Source: Gadus chalcogrammus
Taxonomy: Eukaryota; Chordata; Actinopteri; Gadiformes; Gadidae
DNA length: 64,000 nucleotides
Direction: 5' to 3'
NCBI RefSeq assembly: GCF_026213295.1
Contig: NC_079414.1
Span: 12,609,490-12,673,489, forward strand
The translations under genes were made by a program, and so were the position numbers. Under the pieces are notes generated by a model. The model did no database searches, was not told the origin of the DNA, and saw only the letters and a program-made list of their open reading frames with translations. This document shows positions 1 through 11,584 of this stretch, piece by piece (within the stretch, counting starts at the first letter, position 1; each line of letters opens with the position of its first letter).

Positions 1-129
1 GATTCCTATGGCTATACACACTCGGTTCAGCTGCTTTCTTGAGAGGAGGTCAGGCAGCGCTTTAACTTTGAAGTCGCTTTGCATTAAAGCCTAATGAGAA
101 TCTAGATGTAGTTGCAGTAGGAGTGTGAA

Positions 130-188
130 TACTAGTGGTAGTAATAGTAGTAGTAGTAGCAGTAGTAGTCATAGTAGTATGGTAGTTC
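130..188. repeat. Degenerate (TAG)n trinucleotide repeat
   Basis: Imperfect run of TAG/CAG triplets, directly beyond the last visible primpol exon and therefore in a primpol intron. Confidence 0.85.
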
Positions 189-217
189 AAACCACAAGCC
201 TGTGTCTCTGGGTGTAC

Positions 218-2143
218 CTAACATTGCAGACCAGCGATGCCAGGAAGAGATTCTGCTCTGGGGACAGGTTCTTCACAGGCCGGGGGGAGAACAGGTTGTC
301 CTCAGCCACGGTCAGAGCCACGTTCTTTCCCACCTTGGATGACTTGTAAAGACGGAAGTTCCGGTTCTTTGTGTAGACACCTGGTTCAATGGATGAAGAC
401 CATGCCTCTTTATTACTGTTAACGTTACAAGTAGTTAGGGTAAGGGGGTTAATGGTGGGCGGGGGGGGGGGGGCATGCTTGTAGACTGCGGATGCTGGGA
501 GTTATGTCAACTAATCAAAACTTAAGAGTTTTGTTAATTTATTTATAATTGAATAAGGTCAAGTTAGCATTTATTTAAGTATGTCAATTTATATTCATTA
601 TTCATTACAATCTAAAACATACAAGTTTCAGTTATTGAGTGGAAAAAGCTGTATTTAACTACTGCAGGTCATATCGACTGGTCATGGTTGACTTACCAAG
701 ATCAACGAAGAGGCCTTCCTGGCCCTGTTTGCCCTTCACCTTCAGGCAGCTAAGGTCTCTGGGGTCCGGGGTCTGGCCGGACCGCCGTCTCTTAGCCATG
801 GGGCCATGGGGGGTCGGACCGTCCTCAACAGAGCTTTCCTCAGAGGGACCAGGCCATCTGCTCAACCGACAGAGTAATGTCATCAGAGTTCTACCGGTGT
901 GGCTTGAAAACACAGACGATTATTGATTATTGTTATATGGTCGTCCAGCAAACATGTCAACCCAGTGCCACCTAAAGGGAATGAAGATATGGGCCATTGT
1001 GGAGTGGCTATGGGATCAAGGATCAATACAGGTGATGTTGGAGACATTGGGGTCTGATCCCAGTGCCTTAAGTATGGGATTCCAACACCTAGCTTTGGAT
1101 GGTATCACATGAAAAATAAAATGAAGACAAACCCTGGGACATCATTCTCTGCATCACTGTCAGGGTTTGCCAAAGTGTTTGTTTTTGGAGTGAGGATGCC
1201 ATGGACGAATTTACCTAAAATATGAAGGTGAGAAAGAGTAACTATGAAAACGTCTCACACACAAGGAAGAAAATAAATATTAAACATACAGTATAATAAT
1301 ATACATATAGTGTAGTACCACACAAACAGTTTACTAATATTCATATAGTGTAATATCATACACACAATATAATATATAGGGTCATATTACAAACACAGTA
1401 TAACATACATATAGTGCAATATTACACACAGTATAATGTACATAGTGTAATATTATAATAATATTCACATAGTGTAGCATTAAACAGTCAGTATAATAAA
1501 CATATAGTGAGTTATTACACAGTCGTTTATGGGAACAAACAACATTGCCATGGGAACATACCCATGTGGATGTTGTCCTTAAACGCGGCGCTCGAGAGAC
1601 AGAAGATCAGGTGCCGGCTGAACTTGTCCTCCGTGCTGGAGTCCAGATTGAGAACATCGTGGGCTGAGCACGCAACCCCATACACCTCCATCAGCCGTTC
1701 ACACACATACTGATACCACGGACACACACACACATCTTATTTATGTACATCATTTTTCCATGAAGAACAAGCAGACATATTGTGCCGTTACCTAGACATT
1801 TAGCAGACGCCTTTATCTAAGGCAACTTCTAATCAATTCTGTCATGTTTTAACCATTAGATTGGATACTGGAGGAGGAATGGGTCGTAGTGTTGTGCTTG
1901 GGGAACCATCCTCACCTGGACCAGGAAGGCCACCATAGCTTTCCCATCAAGCCCCTGATTGCACTGCCGGTGAAACTCCAGGTCGAAGTAGAGCTTACAA
2001 ACAGCGCCCTCTGGAATCACCTCGTAGCAGTGCATCAGGGAGTGCTGGAAGGTCCTGGAGGCGTTAGGAAATATCCTCGTCACTGACGCCTCGCTTCAAC
2101 TCACTCCCTCACTCATAAACCTGTAGTGGTGCCACAGCTCAGT

Positions 2144-2240
<97 letters not shown>

Positions 2241-2638
2241 GTAGTAGTGCCACAGCTCACTGTAACTGGTAACCAGGTAGATCCTCTGGCCCGTGGCAGC
2301 TTTTTCTTTCTCGAGAGCAAAAATATGCACATCCTTGAATAGAGAGAATAGAAAATAGGTCAATCTGCCTTCATGGTCAACAAACACTTCATGTCATTGA
2401 CACCATACATAAAGATTCCCCACCCAGTCAGAGCACGTATACACGTATGAAAAGCTTTCAGTACCTCTTTGCACGTATGTGTGAAGCTCATTGCCAGGTT
2501 TTGCCGTGGGAAGAGCTTCCAGACGGAGGAGGGTTGGCATGGCCATAGCCGGGGTTTGTACGGTGTGGTCAGGGGAGTCTTGTGGAACGCCTGGGCAAGC
2601 CCTTCCACCTTCTTCACTCGCTCTTCCCACTTCCTCAT
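218..2638 (-). CDS. primpol: PrimPol primase-polymerase, N-terminal seven coding exons (partial)
   Basis: DNA-directed primase-polymerase of the archaeo-eukaryotic primase family, which restarts stalled forks by repriming in the nucleus and also acts in mitochondria (family knowledge). Coding exons in transcription order are 2638-2465, 2333-2239, 2054-1916, 1709-1562, 1214-1133, 857-697 and 380-218; codon phase is continuous across all joins, and the gene leaves the window on the left. The ATG at 2638-2636 opens MRKWEERVKK, like other PrimPols. Metal-binding motif I (YFDLEF) puts D114 and E116 at the same numbers as in human; SRHLIF (S167, H169) is motif II and LFVDLG (D265) is motif III, so the catalytic centre looks intact. 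The C-terminal zinc-finger and RPA-binding parts are outside the window. Exon 5 (1214-1133) is poorly conserved and rests on splice sites and phase. The donor of exon 2 is the first GT of a (GT)n microsatellite. Confidence 0.95.
1280..1530. repeat. Degenerate AT-rich tandem repeat in a primpol intron
   Basis: About six diverged units of roughly 40-45 bp, recognisable by recurring ACATATAGTGTAATATTACA and CACAGTATAATA cores. It lies between primpol exons 5 and 4. Confidence 0.7.
1783..1830 (-). repeat. Fragment of common fish SINE/LINE 3' domain
   Basis: Contains, reversed, the conserved tail in which a gene-like 'GACGCCTTTATCTAAGGCAA' stands for the usual GACGCTTTTATCCAAAGCGA. The same tail is in the full SINE near 52.7 kb. 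Confidence 0.55.
2120..2264. repeat. (AC)n microsatellite between duplicated copies of a primpol exon end
   Basis: A pure AC run at about 2145-2238 is flanked by two near-identical segments, 2120-2144 and 2238-2264, both reading CTGTAGT(A/G)GTGCCACAGCTC. The right copy is the true end of primpol exon 2; the left copy repeats that exon end beyond the microsatellite. On the minus strand the exon ends CACTACTACAG and is followed at once by GTGTGT. Confidence 0.9.
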
Positions 2639-3900
2639 CCTCCCTTACTTACCGCTACACTATACCGCTTCACGGTGCATTACACGCCTACTATTATTGT
2701 GATCAAACTTGTCGTTCATAGAAATGCCTAAATTAAATTATCTGAGTTCACGCTTTAACCCTCCGTATACATGGGTAAATGGTATATCCAAACATACATC
2801 TTAACGTATTTCAATAACAGCAGGGTACACTTATTTATTTACATCAATGGGTATTAGTAATTAGTAATTATCTTACGCAAGCTTGCGGAGCTGAACGTAG
2901 ATTCAACAGATGTGTTTTCTGTATCTGTTTTTCTTGTAGAAGTAGTAGTACAGGTAGTAGTTGAACACGTCAATGGTAGTAGTACTACCAGAGAATGTCT
3001 AATGGGCTGACGGGCTCTTGTACTACTGTCGTTACGAAGTGTATTTGTTTTCATCGAAGTTGGCGGGTCATTTCAAACGTCATTTCCTGGAACGCTGGCA
3101 AGCTATCTCACTTCCGCAGTTTATTTACATAAAGGTTTTGACGAAGCTCGAAGGAATTTCATAAAAATGTAAGTTGAAACATAAATTGAAACATACTTTC
3201 AACGTTTAAATTTATGGTGAAAACCACTTGTAATCGAAATCCAAGTCCAATTGTTTTTGTACTTTTAATGACGCTGATCTAGAAACACTTTTATATGGAA
3301 GTAAACCAGTCTCATTGTATTTTTTAAAAGATTTAAGCCATTTAATTTTAAGCATTGAATATTTATGCATTGAAATAACGTGTCAGAATTATTTGCCTCT
3401 GAATTTAACAAATTTAACAAATTCAAAATCCAATTTACGTAAAAAATTCAACAAGCCAAACTCAGATGCAAAATTCAATTCAATTCTTATTGGTCCATCA
3501 TGAAATTCAGTGTTCAAATCCAGGGACCCAAGGAAGAGCTATCGATCATAGATGCTAGATCACGGTCAAGCAAGGAGAGCGAGCGGGAATAAGAGCGACA
3601 CTTGTTGGATACCTGTCAGACTCTGATGCGGGAAAGCATGTGGAAAGCATGTGCAAAGCAGGTTTTAGCCATGTCCAACGCGGCAACGGCTGTTACCCCG
3701 GATTCCGATGTTACACGTTTTCTGAAAAATGCACGACTTTGAAATGTAGACAGGCATGAAGTCGTTCACGTGAGGAAACGTGCACAAGCTTAAAACTTAA
3801 CGTTTGTATGGTGGTTCTATGTGCTAATTTAGTTTGTGCTTCTGGAACACCTAAGTACCAATAGATACAACCCTAACTCTTGATATCTACAGTATAATTA
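2639..3900. other. Intergenic, upstream of primpol
   Basis: No gene seen. It should hold the primpol 5' leader and promoter, but I could not place a TATA box or first non-coding exon. Composition is AT-rich from 3100 onward. Confidence 0.5.
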
Positions 3901-4227
3901 GTGAATAATTAAGTGATCAATTAGAACAAAAAAAACAACATGATGAAATGTTCTGTGGCCCTCTACTCTTGAACATAACTCAGTCATCTGTGTGACATTC
4001 ACAAAAGGGCAAATTCTGTCTTTTGTCCATTATTTCCTCACAGAATTTCCACATGTCGTATAATCCAAGTGAATAATTAAGTGATCAATTAGAACAAAAA
4101 AAACACAACATGATGAAATGTTCTGTGGCCCTCTACTCTTGAACATAACTCAGTCATCTGTGTGACATTCACAATAGGCCAAATTCTGTCTTTTGTCCAT
4201 TATTTCCTCACAGAATTTCCACATGTC
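3901..4227. repeat. Two-copy tandem duplication, about 158 bp per copy
   Basis: Copy 1 (3901-4057) and copy 2 (4069-4227) both start GTGAATAATTAAGTGATCAA and end TTTCCACATGTC. They differ by only a few substitutions and a 2-bp indel, so the duplication is young. Confidence 0.93.
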
Positions 4228-5452
4228 ATTTGTGCTGTAAAATGTAAACAATGAACTGCAGAGCAGCCTCAGCCTTGTTCTCCTCCCCTATGGACAGAAC
4301 ATCAGGCAAGTCCACTTTGGCAGCGAACAGTTGTTGGTTGGCCTCAACCCACTCTGCTGCATGTCTGCAATCCCAAAGAATGCGATCTTCAACCGAGTCC
4401 TATGGAAAAGACAGAAAGATGTTTGCACCACAGCTGCTGCACCAACTGGTATGTCTACATTGTCATGGCCTAGGGTAACCAGACAATGAGGGGGAGGCCT
4501 GATTCTAGTTTAACAATGATCAAGGTTAATTTGATAACCCCATAACAAAAAGAGATCAAACAACTGCAGCGTGGCAAGCAGGTGGAGGTGCCAACAAGGA
4601 AGGGGCTGGACTGCTGGAACAGGGCGCACCACATAGGCCACCAACAAGGCCACTCCGCCCCCCTTCATCAGTCCTAATTGGGAGACAGGTGGACCAGTCC
4701 TAATTGGGAGACAGGACAATCATAGGCAACGTTGTCATGTCTGACTGAGACCTCAGCCTTCTTCCTGAAAATATATAGATAAGCAAAATGATCAGTTGTA
4801 ATATTCAAAACACAAGCTCCAAAAAGAAGAAAAAGAAAATATCACATCATTGCCCTCCTCTAATGTGTCCACTTATACATATTAGAGAGCTCACCATATT
4901 AATTTTCCAATCATGCATTACCTAGACACTTTATTTTTAAACTGCAGACAGCAGGTCTGACCTTAACTTGTGAATGGCATATTATTTAAAGCGACCCCAC
5001 AATTGCAGTACAATTGGCAAAAATATTGGTAAAAAAAATAGGGAAATGGAAATGCTGGTTTCTGACCTGAAACAAAAGAAAAACTCAGATGGAACTCAAA
5101 CAAAATTTAAATCTGACCTCAGTTATGTCATCCACCTTCCTTTTCTTCAGCCTAAACCCTGGTGGCACCTCACCTCGCTGGAGGGCCTTTCCACCACAGG
5201 TTCCAATTGAATGATGAATCTAAAAAGGATATAAAATGCATCATGTTTGAATTATAGTACATTAACACATATCACGTCTGTGAGTTCAGAAAGACAAAAT
5301 TAACAACTTTGAGACGATGGCCAGCTATGCATGGACAGTTTACAAAAAATGTTTTATAACGTTACATACAAACATGAACAACTACTTTACGTTATGCACT
5401 AAAAAGTTAATAATCCCTGAGAACTTGAAGTGTTGATACTAACCGCCATTGG
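4226..5452 (-). CDS. Possible unidentified minus-strand gene (candidate exons)
   Basis: Not recognised. The best candidate exon is 4399-4226 on minus: it follows a CCATAG acceptor and stays open for 57 codons to a TGA. It reads like real protein (segments DCRHAAEWVEANQQLF, KVDLPDVLSIGEENKAEAA) and faintly recalls the hinge-entry segment of SMC5-type proteins. A second candidate at about 5217-5111 follows TTTTTAG and reads GGKALQRGEVPPGFRLKKRK, with donors after GAG. A third starts with ATGGCG at 5452. A stretch at 4765-4690 (KKAEVSVRHDNVAYDC) is also open. The joins between them are not established, so the whole call is tentative. An alternative is a decayed gene or an uncharacterised transposon ORF. 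Confidence 0.25.
4666..4714. repeat. Short tandem duplication
   Basis: CAGTCCTAATTGGGAGACAG occurs twice within about 50 bp. Confidence 0.85.
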
Positions 5453-5459
5453 TGAAAGT

Positions 5460-6350
5460 TAACTTTGACGTTATCTAACTTAGCTTCAAAACGACAACCC
5501 AAACCGACATGTAACATTCGGTAATTTAATTTATTAATGACTTCTACAACGTTACTATTTTACGGCACCTACATTGACAAAGAACACAAGAAACCATGCA
5601 TTTACTTTCTGTGGATGAGCAAATTCAGCAACTCAGGGTACTCGGGACACATGCTGTCGCTGGTCTCCCTCGAATTAAAATGCAATTTGAATTTAAATGG
5701 GCGTTTAAAAGTCTGCACTTCCGTCCTGACAGTGGAGGTGTACTGACAGTGGAGCCTGCACCGGAAGCGACCTCACAGTGGAGGTCTGCAGCCTGATGCC
5801 TCTCAATTCTGGGACCCACCGAAAAGTGTGACCCAGGGGGCGCTGTGGTACATTTTCTGCAACATGCGTTATAACATGCGTTATAACAAAAACATAAATA
5901 AAACATAAGATCTCCCCCCACCGGTGGGTCTTTCTTTTCTTGATACGAACATTAATTCTTAAAAGCATTTTACACAGTAGCCTATAATAGGAAATGCTCA
6001 ATCAGCGTAATTGAACACTGACTGTAGCTTTTTATGGATAAAGAACAAGAAGCAACGGCGAAGGACCGTACTATACGCCCTATCCATTGTATGGGTCTGT
6101 AAAGTGCTAATCAAATCAATAAAAAATATTTATTAAGCATCTTTAATAAAAATGTAATTGGTTGGGAGGAGATCTTATGTTTATGCATGTTTTTGTCATC
6201 CCTGTCTACGCTTCAAACTTGTGCATACTGCAGAAAATATGCAACAGATTTTGATTTTGTTTAAATATGCCGAATTGTGATATTATGGGTTATTATTGTT
6301 CAGATGATTTAGCTAAGCTAGCTAACATCTGCTAACGTCAGCAGTCTCTT
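5460..6350. other. Intergenic, no gene seen
   Basis: Short open frames only, without family resemblance or credible splice structure. Confidence 0.4.
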
Positions 6351-6364
6351 GTTGCCATAGCAAC
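6351..6364. promoter_or_regulatory. X-box-like (RFX) palindrome
   Basis: GTTGCCATAGCAAC fits the RFX-family X-box consensus (GTNRCC..RGYAAC) on both halves. No gene start is evident beside it, so function is unproven; it could belong to the transposon debris downstream. Confidence 0.35.
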
Positions 6365-6651
6365 AGTAAACATTTACATGGATCCTTACTAAAAGTGTAC
6401 GTACGCCCAAAAGCCAAGTTTTGCGTGCACCAATATATATTAGACTTATAAAACCCTGCGTACGCACACCTCTAAGCAATCTTTGCTTTATAAATCACAG
6501 AGTTCCTACAAGTGTGCGCAGCTGAATCAGCTTCACGTTCCGCCCTGTACACGCCCCTTTTTAACCATAAATAGTCAATGCAAACGACCTTATGAATGCG
6601 ATCTGCATATAAAACAGACTCAGATGCAAGTATTATGTCTTGTCAGAAACA

Positions 6652-6827
6652 ATGGCAGAAGGACTGAGAAAAGCAAAAAAGCGAAATTTCAAGAAGGTGG
6701 AAGTGGAGACACTTGTGCAGCGGAGGCCCGAAAAGTAGTTTTGTTCGGCGGTCACGGGATTGGGATCACTAACAACAAAAAGCAGAGTGGGTGGCAACAT
6801 GTTGCCAAAAAAAAAGAAGAGGTCTGA
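6652..6827 (+). pseudogene. Frameshifted Myb/SANT-like domain of PIF/Harbinger type
   Basis: The ATG at 6652 opens MAEGLRKAKKRNFKKVEVET and reaches a stop near 6738. In the next frame the domain continues as ARKVVLFGGHGIGITNNKKQ then WQHVA. This matches the DNA-binding Myb/SANT-like protein that accompanies Harbinger transposases (also the NAIF1 type). A frameshift and lost residues split the domain, and no transposase follows, so this is a relic. The upstream stretch 6390-6480 has GTACGC/GCGTAC clusters typical of fish Harbinger ends. Confidence 0.6.
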
Positions 6828-6839
6828 TGTAGGCCTAAT

Positions 6840-8330
6840 GCACTTTGTGTTTATTTGAAGTGTAGGCCTAGTGTTCCTGTTCTGCTTACTTCACATGTAG
6901 GCCTTATGCACTTTTTATGTTCGTTTGAATTGCAGGCCTAATGACCTGTTTTGTTTACTTGAAATGTTAATATGCGTTACTTTGTCTTACTAGTTTTTCA
7001 TGGTTAAAAGTAAGCTATTTGGAAATTGAAAATACATCTGAAATGATAAGGTAATATTGATAAGGTTGATTGTATTTGACAAAAATGAAGGCCATTAGGA
7101 CGTGGAAGGTTCGGACCTTTCTTGGAAGGAATTTTTAGCAACTGGACCTTGTTCAATTTTAATTGAAGACCCCTGACCTAGATAGTCGTAAATCCTTTGG
7201 TCTCTAGGGCGTAGCAAACAAGTTGTCAAATAAACAACTTCAGCCTTGCTCAGATTGGATATTATTGTGTTTTTTACCTTGTTTTGAGTTTGTTTTACTG
7301 ACAGGTTCAGAATGATGTGGTAAGCAAAGACAATGAGTGTCAGGAAAACACAGGAGAAAGCTTTAGGAGGTTTCCTTTCCTGCTGCTGCCCGTATTTCCT
7401 GCAAGCCAACTTTAGTGGGCCAACTGTTTTTATGAAAATGTTTGCAGCCCTTTTTGAGTTTTAGGTTGTCTACTGTTTTGTGCAACATGGGCGATTTGCA
7501 GAAAGATAAACCACTTCACACATTCCAAACATATAAAAAAAACTGACGCTTTTGCCAGGATCGCTGCTTAGACTCACATAAAGCGATTTATAATATTGTA
7601 ATATTGTAAATTAAGTAATGTTGAAAATGTCCTTGTTACTATTCCACAGACCAGGAAAGAGAGCTGTTCTATTTTGAGATGACCTTTTAAGCATGTGTTT
7701 GTTTGTATTTATAGTTTCTAGGGAAGCATTAGACTGAGATCTGTGAAGCAACAACAACCCTATTTTTTGAAAAAATAACATTAGTCTAGAGTTGTTATAG
7801 TTATGAGTATGATATCCACTCCCTATGATATGAACCGACCCTGGCAGCTCCCCAGTGCAAACTGGGGAGCAGTGCAAAATTCCATAGGAAGAAAAAAGGA
7901 GTTCCTGCTCTGGCGAGCCTTCCCACAATCGGGTCCAGAGGGAACATCTTGTACGTGCATTCTTAGAATATCCTGTCCACTACTTGGATCGAGGGCTTTT
8001 GCTTCCCTCCCCTCATTGCTTCCTACCCCTGCAGCGACGCGCAACAGGATTTCAGCCCGTAGGGTATGTCCCCGAGTTTGCCTTCATTTACTTTCCTCGT
8101 TCTGTCATGTCATGTTGTTGTCGTGATATAAGGGTTCATGGTAAAATGGAGGGTATAGGATATCCTGGAGGGCAGCCACATTCTGTCAGACAGGGGCGTA
8201 CCAGATTTGGATAGCACGCTATCTTCCTTGACCAGAACTACGCTTCATTATCAGATCGCTCAATCTCTCACATTGAGATGACCTGTTCTCCTGTTTTTCT
8301 TTTCTGTATCTTATAGCACAGAACACCCCC
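6840..8330. other. Intergenic, upstream of the ADP-ribosyltransferase gene
   Basis: Contains a few diverged repeats of a GTAGGCCTAATG motif (6828-6945). Otherwise I see no gene. The promoter of the downstream gene should lie here. Confidence 0.4.
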
Positions 8331-8337
8331 TGGGAAG

Positions 8338-9830
8338 ATGTGGGGGAACAGAGAATCGGTCCTTGCTCTTGTCGTTGTCGCAGCTCTTCATGGCACAGTA
8401 AGTGTTTTAACTCCTCTTGTGAACCACCTATATTTGAATATAAATAGAAATGCATTTAATGTTAACACCTATTGTATTTGGGATCATTAACTTTGGAACT
8501 TTTTGAAAGCATAGACATTCACTGTATATTGAAATTTAACCATGGCAAAAAAAAAAAAGCACTAGAATATTTGATTAATTCATGTTCTTCTCAAGTTGTG
8601 TAATGTAAACTAAAAGTGTTAATTGATCACAGTTAAACGGTGCAAAAGAACTGGATATGGCCGTGGATTCAGTGGACGACCGGTATAATGGATGCCGTGC
8701 CGATGCCCTGAAGGGACTGCCTGACCAGCTGAAGGTTGAGCTGGCCGCCAGCCCAGAGTTCAAAGTGGCCTGGGAAACCAAAAAGGGTTGTAATGCGGTT
8801 GTGCCCGGAGGCCTACCGGAGCACAGCCAGGCGCTGCGGGCCTACTTAAACGCAGAGGAAGCATTCAAGGTCCAGTTTAACAACGCTGTGGCAACCATGG
8901 GCGGCAATCACAGCTTCCCCTTCTATTCCCTCCACTTCCTGCTTACGGACGCAATGACGTTGCTGTCAGGGAAGGAGGGCACGAACAGGACCGTGTACAG
9001 CCTATCTCGGCAGTTATACACCGCGAAGAAGGGCGCAAAGGTGAAGTTGGGCGGATTCACGTCAGCCTCCAAGGATAGATCGCTGCTGATAGAGGACCCT
9101 GATTTGGAGGGAGGGGTTCTGTTCAGCATCACGACCTGCCTCGCGGCCAACCTGGAGATGGAATGCGAGGACGTCGAGACGCTCCTGTTGCCCGCTGAAG
9201 AGTTTACGGTGGAGGACATCCACAAGGTTGATGACGAGGACTACAACAGCTACACCAGCATCACTCTGAAGCATTCCGGTTTTTCCTCTAAACACAACTG
9301 TCACTTACCTGCTCGGTGAGCCCCGCCCCCAGTTTGGTCTCCTCTCTCTTTTTATCCACAACAGGATTTTTGTCTCTATAGTTAAATCCATCACTGAGCT
9401 GCTTTAGTCATGATTAAGCATTGTAGTGAGACAGAGGAAAATAAACAAAAAAATCCCCCTTCGCTCTAATGATAGCTCACATTTAATTGATGGGCAAGCC
9501 GGGTTCCCCGAACCAACCCAGAGGTACAGTGATTGGTCAGAAATGTGCCAAGAGTGATGTCAATCAGAACATTTTCACTGACGAATGGCAATGGCATTTT
9601 TGAAAAATGACATCAAATTACAGCTTTAAATTCTATATCAATATCAATAGGTGTCTTCTCACTTAATTTTCTTTTTTCTCTAGAGTTTAAATTAATACTA
9701 TGGTTTTTAAAACATTTTGATTTCTCTCCTCTTTCCTGATAGGCTCCAGAAAGGAAATTCCTCCACCAAAGTCGTTGGCTGCATATGGGCGGTGTACCTA
9801 ACGGTTGCTCTCTTCGGCCTGTTAAAATAG
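8338..9830 (+). CDS. Ecto-ADP-ribosyltransferase (ART family), three exons, altered catalytic motif
   Basis: Member of the vertebrate ecto-ART family (ART1-5 type), which moves ADP-ribose from NAD to arginines of surface or secreted proteins. Exons are 8338-8397 (ATG plus a 20-residue signal peptide MWGNRESVLALVVVAALHGT), 8633-9315 (whole catalytic domain) and 9743-9830 (hydrophobic tail WAVYLTVALFGLL, as expected for GPI attachment). The product is 276 aa and all joins keep phase. Family marks are the N-terminal DDRYNGC stretch, KVKLGGFTSAS (residues 158-166), FSITTCL, LLLP and HNCHL, with the conserved cysteines. The R-S-E triad is altered: the arginine expected after VY is serine (S143, VYSLSR); the FTSAS serines are kept; the ExE motif reads D-V-E (D200, E202). 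Loss of the NAD-binding arginine suggests weak or absent transferase activity, which is inference. Expression is likely driven from the 6.8-8.3 kb interval. Confidence 0.9.
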
Positions 9831-9866
9831 TCCTCAAACACACTTTTCCATGGAGGAAAGGAAGCC

Positions 9867-9888
9867 GGGGGGGGGGGGGGGGGGGGGG
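9867..9888. repeat. Homopolymeric G run
   Basis: 22 consecutive G just beyond the transferase stop codon, in its 3' UTR; it can form a G-quadruplex. Confidence 0.9.
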
Positions 9889-10943
9889 AACCGATGATGC
9901 GTTGCGCATTTTTCATCACCCTCTGCAATGCTTCCCGGTCAGAGACATAACATCGCTGTTGATCTTCCCTGTAGTCAGACTGCTTTCTGATGTCTCCTCC
10001 GCACGCTCCCCCCACATGTTATTCTCTATAGGCTGGATACCGTCCCCTCCCTGGAACACATTTGATCATGTTTGTCATGTATTATGCTATTATGTTGGGT
10101 TGTGAGCAAACACACCCTAAAAGTGTAAGGCGATAGAAGTTATATGACGGTGGAAGGGGTGAAGAGAGAGAGCGCTCCAATGTTGCCAATGATCTTTGAC
10201 CCCCTGTTCCTGAGTCTTTGTTTAGCTGGGCGCCTGGTCAAGGCTGTGTGAGTGGAGATTACACTGGAAAGAATTCAGGAGCTCAGAGAGATGAGGAGGA
10301 AGTGGGAGAAGTGGTTGGTAAAAAGCCTTTGTATAAGGTTTCAATCATCCACAAACTTCAGATCACAAAGACGGACTAGTCGAATATTGAATCAATCTCA
10401 ATAATGTTGCTTTATAAAATTCATTGGAAAAAGTTTATTGCAAGTAAATGTAGACCCAAAGAAAGATGTGGTAAAGTGTTTGTGTGTTGAATGTATTTAG
10501 CATATTCTTTAATCCCAGATAGAGGTAGCAGAGAGGTGTGGCCGGAAACCAGAAACGGCGAGGGGCGGAGTTACGCCTGAGAGTGGATGAAGCTGTCAGA
10601 AGGGGATATAAAAACACATTAAATGCACATATGACCAACCAATTTAGTTTGATGTTGTTTATTTAACATGAAATTCATATTAAGGACAGCTTCTGTAGTA
10701 TTGGAAACTACAGCAATAAGGCTAATTATTGTACAAACAATTAGATATAATAGTAATAAAAAAACAGTTATATTTACCACTAGGGGGTACAATCATTGAA
10801 ATGGACAAACTAAAAACCAATTTATAATAAATAACATTTTAAATCCTGGAAGGAAATTATAACCAAATTACAGACTGATTTGAAGAGCTTTCCCAGTTTT
10901 TGTTAAAATAAATCTAATCCGGCATATAGGCAGACACTACAAC
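9889..10943. other. 3' UTR and intergenic sequence
   Basis: No gene recognised. AT-rich from 10.6 kb. Confidence 0.4.
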
Positions 10944-11320
10944 GCCCAGTTTTTCTTGGAATTGATTTTTCAGGGCAAAAGCGATTCCAAACTAAGATCA
11001 GATCATGTAATCCAATTTAACATTTGATCTAGATCAAACTTGCCCTTTGGGTTTTTCAAAACTTTGAACTCGGTTTTGGATCTATTGGATCCAAAAAAAA
11101 ACAGGATTGCCCTGATCCCATCGGAAGGGTGGATTCAGTTGGTTATCCTAACACTAGGTTTTTGGATCACAGCGATCCTATCCAATGTTCCTTTAAAAAC
11201 TGGCATAACATTAAAATGGATCAGGTGATCCTGGATAGCAAAACATGGGATTTCCAAATCCAGATAAATTTGATCCAAACTTTTTTTTTTTTTTTTATCC
11301 AAAAAATATAAAAACTGGGC
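10944..11320. mobile_element. Non-autonomous DNA element with short inverted termini
   Basis: The left end reads GCCCAGTTTTTC and the right end, reversed, GCCCAGTTTTTATA: an 11-bp perfect inverted terminus around 377 bp. The interior is rich in GATCC/GGATC motifs in both orientations, as in fold-back MITEs, and has a poly-T run at 11281-11296. No clear target-site duplication, so the superfamily is open. Confidence 0.5.
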
Positions 11321-11584
11321 TTTTGCCAGACTTCGTGGTATTGGGTCCTATTTTCCCTGTTTGTCATCCAGACGTTACAGTAAGAACTGGCAACAGCATT
11401 ATATTCAGCAAACTCAGATTCTATGCAGGCCCCATTGCAAACCCAAGGGAACCAGATTCTCCACCCTGAGGAGCAAATCACCTCAATCTGCCATGGAGTA
11501 AGGGAGCTGGCAGGATGCAATTATGGCTTTCAGTCTTCCATCTGATATCAGGTCGGTCGGATGAGTGACTAACTTCAGCAGTTA

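Noticed and set aside
7095..7409. 104-codon minus frame with a hydrophobic segment
   Set aside because: No homology recognised and no promoter or splice evidence; likely chance.
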